From Flavobacterium jumunjinense (GTDB lineage Bacteria > Bacteroidota > Bacteroidia > Flavobacteriales > Flavobacteriaceae), in the NCBI RefSeq assembly GCF_021650975.2, contig NZ_CP091285.1:3596001-3660000 (forward strand): a stretch of DNA of 64,000 nucleotides, in the 5' to 3' direction. Both the position numbers and the translations under genes were made by a program. This document shows positions 8,709 through 17,011 of the stretch, one piece after another; positions within the stretch are counted from its first letter, which is position 1, and every line of letters starts with the position of its first letter. The notes beneath the pieces are model-generated. The model was given only the letters and a program-made list of their open reading frames with translations. It searched no databases and had not been told where the DNA came from.

Positions 8709-11099
8709 TTAGTTTCTTAACGGTTTCCCTTTAGTTAACATGTGTTGGATTCTTTCTAAAGATTTTCTTTCACCTGTAAGTGATAAAAATGCTTCTCTTT
8801 CAAGATCTAATAAATATTGCTCTGTTACTAATGTTGGTTCAGATAAGTCTCCACCAGCCATAACGTAAGCTAATTTATTAGCAATTTTCTTATCGTGCTC
8901 AGAAATATACTTTCCAGCTTCCATACTATCTGTTCCAACTAAGAACATACCTAAAGCTTGTTTTCCAAGTACTTTAATATCTTTTCTTTTTGGAGCTTGT
9001 GTGTATCCTTGTTCAGCCATTTGTAATGCTACTTGTTTTGCAGTAGCAATTTGGCGATCTTTATTTACAACAACTAAGTCTCTACCCTTTTGTAAAACTC
9101 CTAAATCGAATGCTTCATGAGCAGAAGTAGCCACTTTAGCCATACCTACTGTTAAGAAATATTCTTGAAGTACATTTAATTCAACATCATTTTTGCGGAA
9201 TAAATCTGCAGCTCTTAAAGCCATTTCTTTAGAACCACCACCACCAGGGATTACACCAACTCCAAACTCTACTAAACCAATATAGGTTTCAGCAGCAGCA
9301 ACAGCTCTATCAGCATGCATTGTAAGTTCACAACCACCACCAAGTGTCATTCCGTGAGGAGCAGCAATTACTGGAATTGCAGAGTAACGACAACGCATCA
9401 TAGTGTCTTGGAACATTTTGATAGCCATGTTCAATTCGTCATATTCTTGCTCTACAGCCATCATGAAAATCATTCCTAAATTTGCTCCTACAGAAAAATT
9501 AGATCCTTGATTTCCAATAACTAAACCGTTATATTCTTTTTCAGCAATATCAATTGCTTTATTAATTCCTTGAAGAACACCAGCACCAATAGAATTCATT
9601 TTTGAAGTAAATTCTAAATTGATAATTCCGTCTCCTAAATCTGTAATGATAGAATCGCTATTATTCCAAACTTTTTTGCTTTCGCGAATGTTATTTAAGA
9701 TGATAAATGCATCTTGACCAGGAATTTTTTCTACTTTTTTATTTGTAATAGAGTAGAAGTGAGTTGCACCATCTTTTACAGAATAGAAAGAAATTGTTCC
9801 AGAAGCAATCATGTCATTAACCCAAGCTGCAGGTGTGTAACCTTCTGCTTTCATTAATTCAATTCCTTTTTCAACACCGATTGCATCCCAAATTTCGAAT
9901 GGACCATTTTCCCAACCGAAACCAGCTTTCATAGCATCGTCAATTTTGTAAAAATCTTCAGTGATTTCTGGAATACGGTTTGAACAGTATTGGAACATTG
10001 AAGCAAAGTTCTTTCTGTAGAAATCTCCTGCTTTATCTTTTCCTTTTACTAATACTTTGAATCTATCAATAGGTTTGTCTATTGTTTTGGTTAATTCTAA
10101 AGTCGCAAAAGAAGCTTTTTTACTCGCTCGATATTCTAATGTATCTAAATCTAAAGTTAAAATCTCTTTACCTTCTTTTTTATAGAAACCTTGTCCTGTT
10201 TTACTACCCAACCATTTATTTTCCATCATTGTGTTAACAAATGCAGGTAATTTGAATAAATCATGTGATTCGTCGTTTGGACAATTCTCATAAATTCCAT
10301 TAGCAACGTGTACTAATGTATCTAAACCAACAACGTCAACCGTCCTAAAAGTAGCTGATTTTGGACGGCCAATAACTGGACCTGTTAATTTGTCAACTTC
10401 TTCAACGGTTAACCCCATTTCTTTTACCTGGTGGAATAAACTTTGAATTCCGAAGATTCCAATTCTATTTCCGATAAAAGCAGGAGTATCTTTAGCAATA
10501 ACCGAAGTTTTTCCTAAGAATTTTTCACCATAACCATTTAAGAAATCTAATACTTCATTTGAAGTTTGTGGACCAGGAATGATTTCGAATAATTTTAAGT
10601 AACGTGCTGGATTGAAAAAGTGGGTTCCACAAAAGTGTTTTTGAAAATCTTCACTTCTTCCTTCACTCATGAAATTAATAGGAATACCAGAAGTATTTGA
10701 AGTAATTAAAGTACCTGGTTTTCTGAATTTTTCAACTTGTTCAAAAACTAGTTTTTTAATATCTAATCGTTCAACTACAACTTCAATAATCCAATCTACA
10801 TCTGTTATTTTTTTCATATCATCTGTAGTGTTACCTGTTGTAATTCTATTGGCAAAACTTGGATGATAAATAGGAGAGGGTTTCGATTTTAATGCATGTG
10901 TTAAATGATCGTTTACTAAACGATTTCTAACGGCTTTACTCTCTAGAGTTAACCCCTTTTTTTGTTCTACTTCTGTCAATTCTCTTGGAACTATGTCTAA
11001 AAGTAAAACTTCAACACCAATATTGGCAAAGTGGCAAGCGATTCCGCTTCCCATAATTCCTGAACCAATAACAGCTACTTTTTTAATATTTCGTTTCAT
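8709..11099 (-). CDS. 3-hydroxyacyl-CoA dehydrogenase / enoyl-CoA hydratase, two-domain
   Basis: A 796-residue bifunctional beta-oxidation enzyme. The N-terminal Rossmann fold (GSGIMGSGIA, residues 12-21) and the 3-hydroxyacyl-CoA dehydrogenase C-terminal domains come first. An enoyl-CoA hydratase/isomerase domain follows (about 490-690, with the HGMTLGGGCEL and GVIPGGGG oxyanion and active-site segments). This order is the reverse of E. coli FadB and matches the FadN-type arrangement of Bacillus. It hydrates enoyl-CoA and oxidises 3-hydroxyacyl-CoA. Its start lies 12 bp downstream of the MarR gene stop, so the two are co-transcribed. Confidence 0.95.
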   Translation of the reverse strand: MKRNIKKVAVIGSGIMGSGIACHFANIGVEVLLLDIVPRELTEVEQKKGLTLESKAVRNRLVNDHLTHALKSKPSPIYHPSFANRITTGNTTDDMKKITDVDWIIEVVVERLDIKKLVFEQVEKFRKPGTLITSNTSGIPINFMSEGRSEDFQKHFCGTHFFNPARYLKLFEIIPGPQTSNEVLDFLNGYGEKFLGKTSVIAKDTPAFIGNRIGIFGIQSLFHQVKEMGLTVEEVDKLTGPVIGRPKSATFRTVDVVGLDTLVHVANGIYENCPNDESHDLFKLPAFVNTMMENKWLGSKTGQGFYKKEGKEILTLDLDTLEYRASKKASFATLELTKTIDKPIDRFKVLVKGKDKAGDFYRKNFASMFQYCSNRIPEITEDFYKIDDAMKAGFGWENGPFEIWDAIGVEKGIELMKAEGYTPAAWVNDMIASGTISFYSVKDGATHFYSITNKKVEKIPGQDAFIILNNIRESKKVWNNSDSIITDLGDGIINLEFTSKMNSIGAGVLQGINKAIDIAEKEYNGLVIGNQGSNFSVGANLGMIFMMAVEQEYDELNMAIKMFQDTMMRCRYSAIPVIAAPHGMTLGGGCELTMHADRAVAAAETYIGLVEFGVGVIPGGGGSKEMALRAADLFRKNDVELNVLQEYFLTVGMAKVATSAHEAFDLGVLQKGRDLVVVNKDRQIATAKQVALQMAEQGYTQAPKRKDIKVLGKQALGMFLVGTDSMEAGKYISEHDKKIANKLAYVMAGGDLSEPTLVTEQYLLDLEREAFLSLTGERKSLERIQHMLTKGKPLRN

Positions 11100-11111
11100 T
11101 TTGGTTATAAT

Positions 11112-11561
11112 TTATTTTGTTTTCTTTTCAGTATATATTTGCTTTTCGGCAATTAATTCGTTGATAATTTCTGCAACTTCCATAAAGTGTTGTAATTTTT
11201 CATCTGAAACATATTCTTTAATTGTTTCATTAAATTTCAAAACCGTAGTCTTCGAAAGTTCTCTTTTTTCTTTACCTTCTTCGGTTAGATGTATTAATAC
11301 ACCTCTACCATCTGCAGGATTCTTTTGACGATTAATTAGCCCTTTTTCTTCCATTGACTTTAATGTTCTTGTTAAGCTAGTTGCTTCCATTCCCATTTTT
11401 GGACCTAAAGTCGTTGAAGGTGTTCCTTTTTCTCTATCTATGCTTAATAATGCAAATCCTGTTGCCATGGTTGCTCCATATTTTGAAGCCTCTTCATTAT
11501 ACATTCTTGATACTGCTTGCCAAGTAGCTCTCAATACATAATCAATTGTTTTGTCTTTCAT
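11112..11561 (-). CDS. MarR family transcriptional regulator of the beta-oxidation operon
   Basis: A 149-residue winged-helix regulator. Residues about 50-100 hold the helix-turn-helix and the wing with the NPADGRGVLIHLTEEG segment typical of MarR proteins. It is the first gene of the operon encoding hydroxyacyl-CoA dehydrogenase/hydratase, thiolase and acyl-CoA dehydrogenase. A 20-bp perfect palindrome just upstream of its promoter box, repeated upstream of the acyl-CoA synthetase, suggests autoregulation and control of fatty-acid use. An acyl-CoA ligand is a reasonable inference, not shown by sequence. Confidence 0.9.
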   Translation of the reverse strand: MKDKTIDYVLRATWQAVSRMYNEEASKYGATMATGFALLSIDREKGTPSTTLGPKMGMEATSLTRTLKSMEEKGLINRQKNPADGRGVLIHLTEEGKEKRELSKTTVLKFNETIKEYVSDEKLQHFMEVAEIINELIAEKQIYTEKKTK

Positions 11562-11578
11562 AAAAAAGAATATAATTT

Positions 11579-11586
11579 CAAAGATA
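11579..11586 (-). promoter_or_regulatory. Putative -7 box of the beta-oxidation operon
   Basis: On the minus strand this reads TATCTTTG, matching the Bacteroidota -7 consensus TAnnTTTG, 18 bp before the marR start codon. The palindrome at 11595-11614 lies immediately upstream, in the spacer to the -33 region. Confidence 0.6.
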
Positions 11587-11594
11587 ATAAAAAA

Positions 11595-11614
11595 ATACTA
11601 TGCATGCATAGTAT
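11595..11614. promoter_or_regulatory. Predicted MarR operator (beta-oxidation operon)
   Basis: ATACTATGCATGCATAGTAT is a perfect 20-bp palindrome directly upstream of the -7 box of the marR-led operon. The same TATGCATGCATA core recurs in the palindrome at 13553-13578 upstream of the acyl-CoA synthetase. Its position fits a repressor that blocks RNA polymerase. Confidence 0.7.
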
Positions 11615-11650
11615 TTGTTAATTTTTTACATTAATTTTTTATTAAAATAA

Positions 11651-11675
11651 AAAAGCTCACGAATAACGTGAGCTC
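11651..11675 (-). terminator. Terminator of acyl-CoA synthetase gene
   Basis: gctcacg (11655-11661) pairs with cgtgagc (11667-11673) around a 5-nt loop. The minus strand continues into a run of Ts. It sits just beyond the synthetase stop. Confidence 0.75.
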
Positions 11676-11682
11676 AAATATA

Positions 11683-13455
11683 TTAGTTGTATATTTTAGA
11701 ATATAAATCTTTATACTTTTCAAGTATAATTTTTCTTTTAAGCTTCATTGTAGGAGTTAGGTGTCCAGCTTCAATTGACCAAATTTCTGAAGTTAATTCA
11801 AAGCGTTTTACTTTTTCCCAATTTCCAAATTTTTCGTTTGCTTCATCAATTTCTTCTTGAATTCTAGAAATTACTTCTTGGTTTTGTGCAATATCGTTAT
11901 TAGTTGTACCAATATTAATTTTTTTGCGACTTGCCCAATCTTTTATGAAATCGAAGTTTGGCTGAATTAATGCAGCTGGCATTTTTTGACCTTCACCAAT
12001 TACCATTATTTGTTCAATGAATCGAGATTGTTTGAATGCGTTTTCTAAAATTTGTGGTGCAACATATTTACCTCCTGAAGTTTTAAACATTTCTTTTTTA
12101 CGATCTGTAATTTTTAAGAAACCTTCATTGTCTACTTCACCAATATCTCCAGTATGGAAATAACCATTAATTAGAACTTCATTTGTTTTTTCTATGTCTT
12201 TATAATAGCCAATCATAACATTTGGTCCTTTATAAAGAATTTCGCCATCATCTGCGATTTTTACTTCACCTTCACTTACCAGTTTACCAACAGTTCCAAT
12301 TTTAAACCCGTTATCTCTCATATCGTTTACAGATATAACAGGCGAAGTTTCTGTTAAACCATATCCTTCCATTACATTTAATCCAGCTGCATTAAATACT
12401 CTAGCGAGTCTTGGTTGCAAAGCTGCACTTCCACAAGCTATCACTTTAATTTCACCACCAAGAGCATCTGCCCATTTCGAGAAAATTAATTTTCTAGCTA
12501 ATTTTAACTGTTGTTCGTACCACCAACCATTTTGTCCATATGGTTCGTATTTTAGACCTAACTCTACCGCCCAAAAGAAAAGCTTCTTTTTAACTCCAGT
12601 TAAATCAGCACCTTTAGCAATAATTTTATCATATACTTTCTCCAATACTCTAGGTACTGCAGTCATTACTTGAGGTTTTACTTCTTTTAAATTATCGCTT
12701 AAAGATTCTATAGATTCTGCAAAATAGATACTTACTCCAGTGTATTGGTATAAATAAAGTAGCATTCTTTCATAGATGTGGCAAACAGGTAAAAAACTTA
12801 ATGCTTTTGTGTCTTTTGGTACAACAGGGAATCTTGGAGCGCAATTGATTGCGTTACTAGCAATGTTTTGATGTGATAACATTACACCTTTAGGTCTTCC
12901 AGTTGTCCCAGAAGTATAGATAATAGTAGCTAAATCTGTTGTTACTACACTATCTTTTCTTTTTTCAACTTCATCTTGATTTGAGTTGTCTTCTCCTAAT
13001 TCTAATAGTTCTTTCCAACTTTTGCATCCTTTTATATCATTGTAAGAATAGACTTCTTTTAGATTAGGAATGTTCTTTCTTACAGATTTTAATTTTTCAT
13101 ACACTTCTTCATCTGAAACAAAGCAATAACTAGCCTCAGAGTGATTCAAAACATATTCATAGTCTTCTGCTGTAATTGTAGGGTATATTGGAACAGTTTG
13201 TGCACCAGTTTGCAAAATTCCGATATCACAAATATTCCATTCCGTTCTGTTATTTGTAGAAATAAGTGCAATCTTTTCGTTCTTTTGAATATTCAATCTT
13301 AATAAAGCTCTCGAAATTGTGTTTGCTTTATCTAAATATTCTTTTGTAGAAGTTTTAACCCAAACACCGTCATACTTAGTAACTAAAGCATCGGATAAAT
13401 TATATTTTTCCAATTGGTAATACGGGAAATCAAAAAGACGAGTAATTGTTGGCAT
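11683..13455 (-). CDS. fadD: Long-chain acyl-CoA synthetase (AMP-binding)
   Basis: A 590-residue ANL-family enzyme that activates fatty acids to acyl-CoA through an acyl-adenylate. The AMP-binding signature YTSGTTGRPKG is near residue 180. The YGLTETSP segment and the HTGDIG and KEMFKTSGGKYVAP segments of the hinge and C-terminal domain are present. Length and the FACS-like C-terminus fit long-chain acyl-CoA synthetases. It sits directly upstream of the marR-led beta-oxidation operon in the same direction, but has its own terminator and an upstream palindrome with the same core. This supports co-regulation. Confidence 0.92.
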   Translation of the reverse strand: MPTITRLFDFPYYQLEKYNLSDALVTKYDGVWVKTSTKEYLDKANTISRALLRLNIQKNEKIALISTNNRTEWNICDIGILQTGAQTVPIYPTITAEDYEYVLNHSEASYCFVSDEEVYEKLKSVRKNIPNLKEVYSYNDIKGCKSWKELLELGEDNSNQDEVEKRKDSVVTTDLATIIYTSGTTGRPKGVMLSHQNIASNAINCAPRFPVVPKDTKALSFLPVCHIYERMLLYLYQYTGVSIYFAESIESLSDNLKEVKPQVMTAVPRVLEKVYDKIIAKGADLTGVKKKLFFWAVELGLKYEPYGQNGWWYEQQLKLARKLIFSKWADALGGEIKVIACGSAALQPRLARVFNAAGLNVMEGYGLTETSPVISVNDMRDNGFKIGTVGKLVSEGEVKIADDGEILYKGPNVMIGYYKDIEKTNEVLINGYFHTGDIGEVDNEGFLKITDRKKEMFKTSGGKYVAPQILENAFKQSRFIEQIMVIGEGQKMPAALIQPNFDFIKDWASRKKINIGTTNNDIAQNQEVISRIQEEIDEANEKFGNWEKVKRFELTSEIWSIEAGHLTPTMKLKRKIILEKYKDLYSKIYN

Positions 13456-13552
13456 AATTTACTTTTTTAATAGTATGCAAATTATAAAATTATTATTAAT
13501 TAACCAATTATTTATGAATATGTTAATTAATATTATTAAATATTTGATAGTT

Positions 13553-13578
13553 AATATATTATGCATGCATAATATATT
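13553..13578. promoter_or_regulatory. Predicted MarR operator upstream of acyl-CoA synthetase
   Basis: A perfect 26-bp palindrome centred on ATGCATGCAT. It shares the core TATGCATGCATA with the operator at 11595-11614. It lies about 100 bp upstream of the synthetase start, in the 349-bp divergent region shared with the LTA-synthase-like gene. The rest of that region is AT-rich with no gene seen. Confidence 0.65.
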
Positions 13579-13774
13579 TTTTTTCGTTTTTTTGAATATT
13601 TAAAACAGTTAGAAAATTCTCATTTTAAGCGAAATAGGTTTATTTTATTCTAATTCTACAAAATTATTGCAAATATTAAGCTTTGCTATGGAACATAAAT
13701 GGATTATTTTTAATTTAATGATTATTTAAAAAGCAAATAGGATGTTAAAAGTTATGCTTAAGACATATAATTAT

Positions 13775-13782
13775 TATTTTTG
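13775..13782 (+). promoter_or_regulatory. Putative -7 box of the LTA-synthase-like gene
   Basis: TATTTTTG matches TAnnTTTG and lies 23 bp before the start codon at 13805. No convincing -33 element was identified, so this is a motif match only. Confidence 0.4.
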
Positions 13783-13804
13783 TATCAAATTTTAGAAAGA
13801 TTAA

Positions 13805-15742
13805 ATGAAGTCATTTTTTAGATTAGAAGAATATAAAGTTTTAGGGTATAGAATATTATTAGCCTATTTATTTTATTTTATTGCGAGAGTCGTCTTTTAT
13901 ATATATAATTATGAGATAGTTGATGTTACATCATTAACTACTTTTTTGAAAATTGCCTATCATGGATTGGCATTTGATACCACAGCTATTTTATATATTA
14001 ACGGATTGTTTATTTTATTATCAATACTTCCATTTTTTATAAATACGGATAGAAAGTATCAAAATGGACTTTTTTGGCTCTATTTTATTTCAAACTTGAG
14101 TCTTTATTCGTTAAATTTTGTAGATTTAATTTACTATAAGTATAATTTCTCTAGATTAACAATGGCTGCTTGGGATATTATTAAACACGAGGAATCAAAA
14201 GGGGCAATGGCTTTTCGTTTTTTAATTAGCTATTGGGACGTTTTTCTTTTGTACTTTTTAGTTTGTGTGTTGTGGATTTTTTTATATAAAAGAGTAAAGA
14301 TCAAAAATAACCTAAGAGTAGAAAAAAAAATCAGTTATGTTGCAAAATCAATACTCGGTGTTTTGGTTGTAGCAACATTATGTATTGGAGGAATTAGAGG
14401 AGATTTTAAGAAAAGTACACGACCAATTAATTTAGTTGACGCAAATAGACATGTTGAAAAAATTCAACAAGCTGATTTAGTTTTGAATTCTACTTTTTCA
14501 TTTTTAAGAACTTTAGGAGTAAAGACATTTAAGAAAACAGATTTTAATATTTCTGATGAAGTAATTGAAGCTAATTTTAAACCTATTAAATTATATAGTT
14601 CTAATGATCCTTCTAAACCTAATATTGTTTTAATTATTACAGAAAGTTTAGGTAGAGAATATTGTGGTGCTTTTAATAAAAATGCGAACATTAAAGATTA
14701 CGTTAGTTACACTCCATTTTTAGATTCATTAGCCAATCATAGTATGATTTATACGAATGCATATGCAAATGGATATAAGTCTATTCACGGAATGTCGTCT
14801 ATCATTTCAGGAATTCCATCTTTTAAAGATGCTTTTACATCATCACCTTATGCGAAACAAAAAATAGAGTCTTTGGTTTCTTGCTTAAAAGGTAAAGGCT
14901 ATGATAGTTCGTTTTTTCACGGTGCTCCAAATGGTTCCATGGGATTTTTAGGTTACGGTAATATTTTGGGTTTTGATCACTATTATGGAATGACAGAATA
15001 TGGAAATGATGCTGATTTTGATGGTTCTTGGGGAATTTGGGATGAACCTTTCATGCAGTTTATGAATACTACAATAAGTAAGAAAGAACAACCTTTTTTT
15101 AGTACAATATTCACAGTTAGTTCGCATGAACCTTATGTCGTTCCGGAAAAATATAAAGGAACGTTTCCTAAAGGAAATATAAAAATGCATGAATGTGTTG
15201 GTTATACTGATTTTGCTTTCAAGAAATTTTTTGAAGCTGCCAAAAAGGAGCCTTGGTATGATAATACTATTTTCGTAATTACTGCCGATCATTGTAATTT
15301 GGTTAATTATATGGAAGATTTTTATCATAATGTAATGAATCGATTAGCTGTTCCTATTTTGATATACAAGCCGAATAGTGATTTAGTTGGTGTGAGTGAT
15401 GAAATTGCACAGCATATTGACATTTATCCAACAATATTAGATATGATTGGTTATGACAAACCATTTAGGAGTTGGGGAAGAAGTCTTTTAACTAAAGAAA
15501 ATGATATTGCCCCTTATTTAATTAATTATAATTCGGGTAACTATTATTTTATGAAAGATGGTTATATTTGCGTGTTTGACGGAAATAAAGTGATTGGTTT
15601 CTATGATGAGAATGATAAAAAATTATCCAATAATTTAATTTCAAAGCGTAATAAAAAAATGGATGATTTAGAAAAAGGCTGTAAAGGTTTCATTCAAGAT
15701 TATTTCAATACAATTATAGATAAAAAATTAGCAAAAAATTAG
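13805..15742 (+). CDS. LTA synthase family protein (membrane phosphotransferase/sulfatase fold)
   Basis: A 645-residue inner-membrane protein with about five N-terminal transmembrane segments (to about residue 200) and a C-terminal alkaline-phosphatase/sulfatase-like domain facing the periplasm. Metal and active-site segments are visible: IITESLGREY, the nucleophile region IHGMSSIISG (about 325-335), and VITADHCN. Relatives include lipoteichoic acid synthase and the OpgB/MdoB glycerophosphotransferases. In a Gram-negative host, transfer of a phospho-polar group to an envelope glycan or lipid is more likely than LTA synthesis. The phosphatase-like gene follows after one base, implying translational coupling. 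Confidence 0.85.
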   Translation: MKSFFRLEEYKVLGYRILLAYLFYFIARVVFYIYNYEIVDVTSLTTFLKIAYHGLAFDTTAILYINGLFILLSILPFFINTDRKYQNGLFWLYFISNLSLYSLNFVDLIYYKYNFSRLTMAAWDIIKHEESKGAMAFRFLISYWDVFLLYFLVCVLWIFLYKRVKIKNNLRVEKKISYVAKSILGVLVVATLCIGGIRGDFKKSTRPINLVDANRHVEKIQQADLVLNSTFSFLRTLGVKTFKKTDFNISDEVIEANFKPIKLYSSNDPSKPNIVLIITESLGREYCGAFNKNANIKDYVSYTPFLDSLANHSMIYTNAYANGYKSIHGMSSIISGIPSFKDAFTSSPYAKQKIESLVSCLKGKGYDSSFFHGAPNGSMGFLGYGNILGFDHYYGMTEYGNDADFDGSWGIWDEPFMQFMNTTISKKEQPFFSTIFTVSSHEPYVVPEKYKGTFPKGNIKMHECVGYTDFAFKKFFEAAKKEPWYDNTIFVITADHCNLVNYMEDFYHNVMNRLAVPILIYKPNSDLVGVSDEIAQHIDIYPTILDMIGYDKPFRSWGRSLLTKENDIAPYLINYNSGNYYFMKDGYICVFDGNKVIGFYDENDKKLSNNLISKRNKKMDDLEKGCKGFIQDYFNTIIDKKLAKN

Positions 15743-15743
15743 T

Positions 15744-16319
15744 GTGATGAAAAAGAAAATAATTTATTTAATGCTTTTATTAGGAGCGATTTACGGAGGT
15801 AAATATGTTTATGATATGAACATTAATCATAACTTTGAAACAATAACAGAAGGTAAAGTATATAAAAGTGGAGTAATTCCGCCAGAAGAGATTGAAGGGT
15901 ATGTTAAAAAACATGGTATAAAAAGTATTGTTGATTTGCGTTTTCCTGGAACAGGCGATGATGTTAATAACCCTGAAATTCCTTCAGAGTTATTAGCTGA
16001 AAAAGAAGCTGTTGAAAAAATTGAAGGTGTTAATTATTTTAATAATGGTTCCGACCAAGTGCCTCAACAGCATAATTTGGATATGTTTTTCAAGATTATG
16101 GACAATCAAGATAATTATCCGGTTTTAATTCATTGTTATCATGGAGTAGGAAGAGCCGAAATGTATTCTGCTATTTATAGAATTGAGTATGAAGGTTGGG
16201 ATCCGAATGAAGCAAGAACCAGTACAAGATTCCTAACAAAATTCAGTTCGTTTGATATAGGTAAACCAAAAGGAGATTATTTATATAATTATAAGAGTAG
16301 AAAAGATAGTTTGAAATAA
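15744..16319 (+). CDS. Dual-specificity/tyrosine-phosphatase-like exported protein
   Basis: A 191-residue protein with an N-terminal hydrophobic segment (residues about 4-22) and a cysteine-phosphatase fold. The P-loop HCYHGVGR (His130, Cys131, Arg137) matches the CX5R signature, and an upstream Asp-containing VDLRFPGTGDD region fits the family. It starts one base after the LTA-synthase-like stop, so the pair is probably translated together. Anchoring to the periplasmic face suggests action on a phosphorylated envelope molecule rather than a protein, but that is inference. Confidence 0.8.
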   Translation: MMKKKIIYLMLLLGAIYGGKYVYDMNINHNFETITEGKVYKSGVIPPEEIEGYVKKHGIKSIVDLRFPGTGDDVNNPEIPSELLAEKEAVEKIEGVNYFNNGSDQVPQQHNLDMFFKIMDNQDNYPVLIHCYHGVGRAEMYSAIYRIEYEGWDPNEARTSTRFLTKFSSFDIGKPKGDYLYNYKSRKDSLK

Positions 16320-16335
16320 TTATTTCTATAAAACA

Positions 16336-16375
16336 AAAAAGCGAGACTAATTAATATTGATTAGTCTCGCTTTTT
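16336..16375. terminator. Bidirectional terminator
   Basis: An 11-bp GC-containing stem (16341-16351 with 16360-16370), flanked by A5 and T5, between the convergent phosphatase and DUF2809 genes. It can act on both strands. Confidence 0.85.
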
Positions 16376-16386
16376 GTTTTTATTAA

Positions 16387-16767
16387 TCAGTGATGCTCTT
16401 TTTTAGGGTAGTACTTTTCAATTATGAGAATAGTAATAAAACCAATGAAATAGCATACTAAATCAATCCAAGAAAAAGAAGTTCCAATAACTACCTTAGC
16501 TGTTTTTGAATGTTCTAAACCTAGTTTTTGAACAATATTGATGTATTGTAGAAACTCAATGAAAAAGGAAAAGAAGAGTACAAAAAGTGCAATTGAAAAA
16601 ACTGAAAATTTTAGAAATGTTTTAAAAAAACAAAACAATAAAAGAACTACTAATATATCTCCAACATAAGGACGGATAAAATCATCATTTATATATAAAG
16701 CGATTACTACTTCAATTAAGAAAATGAGAATAGTTAAAAGGAAATATCTTTTATTGAAGTATAACAT
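16387..16767 (-). CDS. DUF2809 (VanZ-like) small membrane protein
   Basis: A 126-residue integral membrane protein with four hydrophobic segments. The FIEFLQ motif and the GTSFSWIDLVCYFIG C-terminal segment match the DUF2809/VanZ-like pattern. No function is established for the family. It follows the 71-residue membrane protein gene by 6 bp and may be the last gene of a run that begins with the lanthipeptide precursor. Confidence 0.7.
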   Translation of the reverse strand: MLYFNKRYFLLTILIFLIEVVIALYINDDFIRPYVGDILVVLLLFCFFKTFLKFSVFSIALFVLFFSFFIEFLQYINIVQKLGLEHSKTAKVVIGTSFSWIDLVCYFIGFITILIIEKYYPKKEHH

Positions 16768-16773
16768 TTTGCA

Positions 16774-16989
16774 TTATAAATTTTTAGTTACTTCGTCATG
16801 AATTTTTTCAATATCAACATCAATATTTTGTTGTTTCAGATGTTCTAGCATTACTTTTAAGGTCATAGCATTAATGATTCTATTTTGACGGGTCAATTTT
16901 AGCATTTGTAGCATCCAGGAAAAACATACTACTGGAGTAGCAAATGAAAATAACATGAGAAGAAAAGTACTTCCGAAATTTAAATACAT
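16774..16989 (-). CDS. Small membrane protein of unknown function
   Basis: A 71-residue ORF with a single hydrophobic segment (about residues 6-28) followed by a charged amphipathic tail. I recognise no family. It is placed 22 bp downstream of the secreted HExxH protein and 6 bp upstream of the DUF2809 gene, all on the same strand, so co-transcription with the lanthipeptide cassette is possible. Confidence 0.5.
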   Translation of the reverse strand: MYLNFGSTFLLMLFSFATPVVCFSWMLQMLKLTRQNRIINAMTLKVMLEHLKQQNIDVDIEKIHDEVTKNL

Positions 16990-17011
16990 TATGAGAAAGT
17001 TTAATTATTTT

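Noticed and set aside
13553..13578. Long palindrome as a transcription terminator
   Set aside because: It is almost all AT, lies upstream of two divergent genes rather than after one, and shares its core with an operator-like site.
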